Origin: CAZADH01 sp964483805
GTDB lineage: Bacteria > Muiribacteriota > Ozemobacteria > Ozemobacterales > Ozemobacteraceae
DNA length: 14,972 nt
Assembly (NCBI GenBank): GCA_964483805.1
Contig: CAZADH010000140.1
Coordinates: 1 to 14,972 of the forward strand
Direction: 5' to 3'
Each line of letters starts with the position of its first letter. Position 1 is the first letter of the stretch. Under the pieces are notes generated by a model. The model saw only the letters and a list, made by a program, of their open reading frames with translations, was not told the origin of the DNA and did no database searches. This document shows positions 14,924-14,972 of this stretch, in pieces. The translations under genes and the position numbers were made by a program.

Positions 14924-14972
14924 ATTTTTCCGCTCCGTTCCCACACTTTTGTCACGGTGTTTTACCAGCGGT

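Overview
The window is a GC-rich (roughly two-thirds G+C by eye) bacterial stretch. All recognisable genes lie on the + strand, and four 10-N gaps mark it as a draft or metagenome-type assembly. Type IV pilus-like minor pilins, Sec signal peptides and a lipobox lipoprotein suggest a bacterium with a complex envelope, probably Gram-negative (diderm). Nothing seen fixes the phylum. A deep-branching or candidate-phylum lineage is plausible, but that is only a guess.

Region 1 (1-4259) reads as one operon: the 3' end of a PilV/GspI-like minor pseudopilin, a PilW/GspJ-like prepilin, a PilX/GspK-like prepilin, a secreted calcium-type FG-GAP beta-propeller and a secreted TPR protein. Spacings run from a 4-nt overlap to about 55 nt. 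A propeller directly after a PilX-like gene recalls the pilX-pilY1 order of type IV pilus operons. The leader of the PilX-like gene contains a compact element (887-1002) built from hairpins and bounded by 20-bp direct repeats.

Region 2 (4363-9747) holds two tandem genes overlapping by ATGA. Both encode four-TM sensor proteins with two extracytoplasmic regions, a HAMP linker and a C-terminal SpoIIE-type PP2C domain. The second has intact metal-binding motifs. The first has lost several of them and looks like a pseudophosphatase. They probably act as a pair in a Ser/Thr dephosphorylation (partner-switching type) pathway, but no STAS or anti-sigma partner is in the window.

Region 3 (9878-10558) is a beta-phosphoglucomutase-like HAD hydrolase. 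Region 4 (10715-14785) is a very large lipoprotein gene, broken by two gaps but clearly one gene. It carries several bacterial Ig-like domains, two Thr-Gly repeat tracts (one apparently inserted inside an Ig-like domain) and a C-terminal NTF2-like domain with lower GC. It ends in a strong intrinsic terminator.

The most unusual signal cuts across genes. An AT-rich motif, approximately TTGACWTTGTATTTACA, recurs about ten times in whole or part, both inside genes and between them, nearly always on the + strand. Within genes it is read in different frames and is made from A/T-ending codons, so selection seems to act on DNA or RNA rather than on peptide. I know of no described element that it matches.
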